This document shows positions 61,560 to 64,000 of a DNA stretch of 64,000 nucleotides, in pieces. The translations under genes were made by a program, and so were the position numbers. This DNA is from Sclerotinia nivalis (lineage: Eukaryota; Ascomycota; Leotiomycetes; Helotiales; Sclerotiniaceae): assembly GCA_029531795.1 (NCBI GenBank), contig JAPEIS010000003.1, positions 1,550,001 to 1,614,000 on the forward strand, written 5' to 3'. How positions within the stretch are numbered: the stretch's first letter is position 1; every line of letters begins with the position of its first letter. Below the pieces are notes generated by a model. That model searched no databases. It had not been told where the DNA came from and saw only the letters and a program-made list of their open reading frames with translations.

Positions 61560-64000
61560 AGCTAAAACTAGTAATAGTATTGCAGTGTCTGGATGATCCA
61601 AGATCTATGATGGTAATCCAGGTTTTTCGGGGTGTAAATGATAGTAATCGATCAGGGTCTTTTTATTGCCTTTTAGATTTGATATTGATTATTAGATTGA
61701 TATATAGTGTTTTCATTTGATTTGATAATGATAGCTATCTTTATTATAATTATCAAGTATATTTTCAAATACTTATTTCTGAATTGGTTTTTCTTTTTCG
61801 TTTTCTTTTTCGAGGATTTTGTCTTTTGTAATTTTCGATTCCAATTTATTAATTAAAGTTTGTTCTGAGAAATGAAGTTTTGAATATATTGGTTTTAGTA
61901 ATGAATGATAGAATATTAGGAAAATTCGTATATTTTCTGGTAATTCGATTAAACAAATGTACGGATAGATTTTTATTATTTTGTATAATCCAATCTATTT
62001 ATCATCGAACTTTTTTGTTTTACAAGATATCTTCATGTTTTTTGTATTCATATATACTTTTTGTCTTTTTGTATATCATAACAAATCTGATTTGTTCCGA
62101 TTTGTATATTCCTTGTAAATTGCAATAGATTGTTTTGCAAATACTTTGAATTAGTTTAGGATATATTCTATTCTATTAGTTGTTTTATTTCCTTTAAAGA
62201 ATTTGTATTTTTGAATTATTATTATATCTAAAAAGCAAAGTCTATTAGATTCTATATTCAATTGTAGATTAAAACTGTAATTCGTAAAGAACAATGAACA
62301 ACTTGTTGTTTCAGAAACCAAATTGTTTGAAGCAAATTTTGTTAGCGGTAATTACTTTATTCAATTATTCTGATGAAAGTTTATGAATGTATATAAATAT
62401 TGTTTTAGAATTAAATTGATTCGTTTTGTTTGTTTGGTTGTTTGTTTGTAGATGAAATATTGAGTTGTGTTTAAGGGTTATTCTCAATCATTCAGAAAGC
62501 TATATTCAGAATTCTGATACGAATTGTATCCCTCGATCTGAAATGATATTTTCCGGGAGATTATGTAATATATAAATACAATTGATGAAAGTATTAACCA
62601 ATTCTTCTATTGTTAAAGATTTTGTATCTATAAAGTGCTTTATTTTTGTTAATCTATAAACAACTATTAATATATGTTTGTATATTGAATTGTAATGTTT
62701 ACAATCTGGCAAAGGTGTAATGTAATCGATTGAAATATTTGATTATGGTTGGAAAGGAATAGATAATGATTTCAGGAATCCTAAAAGGAATAACTTTGAG
62801 GATTTTGTTCGAATATAGAGTTCATAAGCTTGAATATAGACGTCTATTTTTTGATGTATTTATAGCTATTAGTAACTTTTGGAGATCAAATCAATAGTCT
62901 TCGTATGATCAGGATGGCCAACGGAGCCCGACGAATATATTCTGTATAAAATTTGTATTTTCAATTCATCATCAAATAAAATCTATAGTTTTTTATAATA
63001 GTAGATTTTATTATTGTAAATACAATAATCCTGTATAGCTATTTGTAAGGTTTTCCTGAATTCTTTCGATCATTTGATTGTAAAGAGATCTTCAATTGCT
63101 GATATTAATTGTTTGGCTATATCTGATCTATTGTATACTATATTAATGAATTCGTCGATAGGTTTGTTTTCAAATAGTATTGTTCAATTTGTTGCAATTA
63201 ACGAAAGATCGTCTATAAGTTCTTTGTATAGATTTATATCGAATCTATTAACAGGTAAAACAGTACATTCTTGGTTTTTTAAACATTCATTGTTGGAATC
63301 AGAATTATCAAATCGATCCTCCTATTAGTAGTTCAAAGCATTTAACCGAATTGCTTTAGTTCTTGATCGATAAACAATTCGGAAATTATATTGAGATAGG
63401 AACTTTGATTATCGTACTTGATATTGATTTAATACTTTCGTTGTTATAAAGTATTCCAGATTCTTGTAATCGATCAGGATTTCGAATTTCTATTGAGATC
63501 CTTGTAATTCTGATCGTTATTCTTTTATTGATTTAATAATAGTTAATAGTTCTTTATCATAAATCTTATAATTATATTCAGCAATCAAATATTTCGAAGA
63601 AAAGTATACTATTGATTGTAAAACATTGTTATTATTATATTGAAAAAGTACCCCTCCCGAAATTCAATCCGAAACATCTATTTCTAATACAATTTTCCTA
63701 TTATAGTTAAAATAAACAAATACTGAAACTATTGTAAATACTTTCTTTAGATTCTCAAATACTATTATATAATCGTTTTTCCATTATCAATCTATTCCTT
63801 TCTACAAAAGATTATTTAAAGGACAACAAATCTTTGAAAAATCTTTTATAAATCGACAATAAAAATTCGCGAAACCGAGGAATCGTTGTAAATCTTTAAC
63901 AAACATTGGTTATGCCCAAAAGGTAATAATTAATACTTTATCTTGATCCATTTTTATACCTTCGATTGTAATTATAAGGTCTAAGTATTTCGTAGAAATT
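61560..64000 (-). pseudogene. Integrase, RNase H and RT of chromovirus G (partial)
   Basis: The open frame 62506-62712 reads HYNSIYKHILIVVYRLTKIK and NLPENIISDRGIQFVSEF, the integrase core with the second catalytic Asp in an intact SDRG motif, better preserved than in D or E. Chromodomain-like sequence lies at about 61.6-61.85 kb, RNase H at about 63.3-63.75 kb (minus strand, YFSSKYLI region) and RT begins beyond about 63.8 kb. On the plus strand this block is TG-rich and CA-poor, the opposite strand bias to E. Confidence 0.78.

Larger units (their letters stand above)
36964..64000 (+). mobile_element. Copia element J, outer frame, 3' end outside window
   Basis: A Ty1/copia-type element whose gag (38230-39711), protease-integrase (53224-54467) and integrase end-RT (60104-61196) read in the right order across insertions H, K and G. 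Removing H with one ACAAT, and K with one TATAT, restores a continuous frame (SEYN|ITTPSNK; IIQDIY|LQMIVKV with stops read through). The 5' end is taken as TGTTGGTATTC at 36964, where element N is cut; no partner LTR is in the window, so this boundary is tentative. The remainder of RT and the 3' LTR should lie beyond the G insertion. Confidence 0.75.
61197..64000 (-). mobile_element. Chromovirus G of the D/E family, 5' end outside window
   Basis: A 146-bp 3' LTR (61197-61342) followed by the polypurine tract (AAGGGAATAT, reverse of 61341-61350) and pol read leftward. It aligns with the 3' half of E in reverse orientation. The left flank is TTATC (61192-61196); its partner copy is outside the window. 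Runs past 64000. Confidence 0.88.

Noticed and set aside
63074..63328. Open plus-strand frame in element G
   Set aside because: Complement of the minus-strand pol; a similar shadow occurs at the matching place in E (48463-48720).
1..64000. Mitochondrial genome, because of very high A+T
   Set aside because: No respiratory genes, rRNA or tRNA; LTR elements with TSDs, a spliceosomal-type intron and RIP-like stops indicate nuclear DNA.
1..64000. CRISPR array, bacterial operon or defence system
   Set aside because: Repeats are LTRs, TIRs and decayed TE sequence; no regularly spaced short repeats, no Shine-Dalgarno-linked gene strings.

Overview
The window is 64 kb of very AT-rich, repeat-only DNA that looks like a transposon island of a filamentous ascomycete with strong repeat-induced point mutation (RIP). 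The evidence is direct. Nearly every block can be read as a piece of an LTR retrotransposon or a TA-flanked DNA transposon. Most reading frames are broken by TAA or TAG at positions where related polyproteins carry Gln (CAA/CAG) or Trp (TGG), the C:G to T:A signature of RIP. I found no host gene, rRNA, tRNA or CRISPR. The species cannot be named from sequence alone.

Left part (1-15.7 kb). A compact 1.6-kb LTR element with only a gag remnant and perfect 5-bp target duplications lies at 290-1899. It is followed by a decayed Ty3/gypsy copy on the minus strand (about 2.3-6.1 kb), a little-mutated pogo/Fot1-type DNA transposon (6621-8803), a second decayed gypsy lineage on the plus strand (about 9.4-14.8 kb, 'family A'), and a decayed LTR (15270-15471).

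Middle (15.7-37 kb). A decayed copia element (M) is split by chromovirus D (15670-29250), which is itself split by the better preserved chromovirus F (18286-25040, TSD GAATC). After D come a solo LTR with unusually intact GC content (29537-29749, TSD CGAAA), the RT-RNase H end of M, and an inverted family A copy (N, 32.0-36.96 kb, minus strand). N carries a solo copia LTR (33832-34559, TSD ATATC) that holds a MITE (34003-34521), and a second copy of that MITE (35342-35861).

Right part (37-64 kb). The outer frame is a copia element, J, whose gag, protease, integrase and reverse transcriptase segments read in order across three later insertions. The first is copia H (39712-53223, TSD ACAAT), which contains an 801-bp foldback element (41595-42395) and chromovirus E (43719-50592, TSD ATAGA) inside its integrase. 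The second is chromovirus K (54468-60103, TSD TATAT). The third is chromovirus G (from 61197, minus strand, running out of the window). Removing each insertion together with one TSD copy restores a continuous conserved reading context, which gives a relative order of insertion: N, then J, then H/K/G, then E.

Nothing here acts as a functional gene set. The 'genes' are retroelement polyproteins disabled by stops and by substitutions in catalytic residues (for example YLDD to YLDN in reverse transcriptases, the first DTG residue lost in the F protease, integrase Glu to Lys in E). The least damaged coding sequence is the pogo transposase, with one nonsense codon, one 1-bp frameshift and an apparently intact 77-bp intron.
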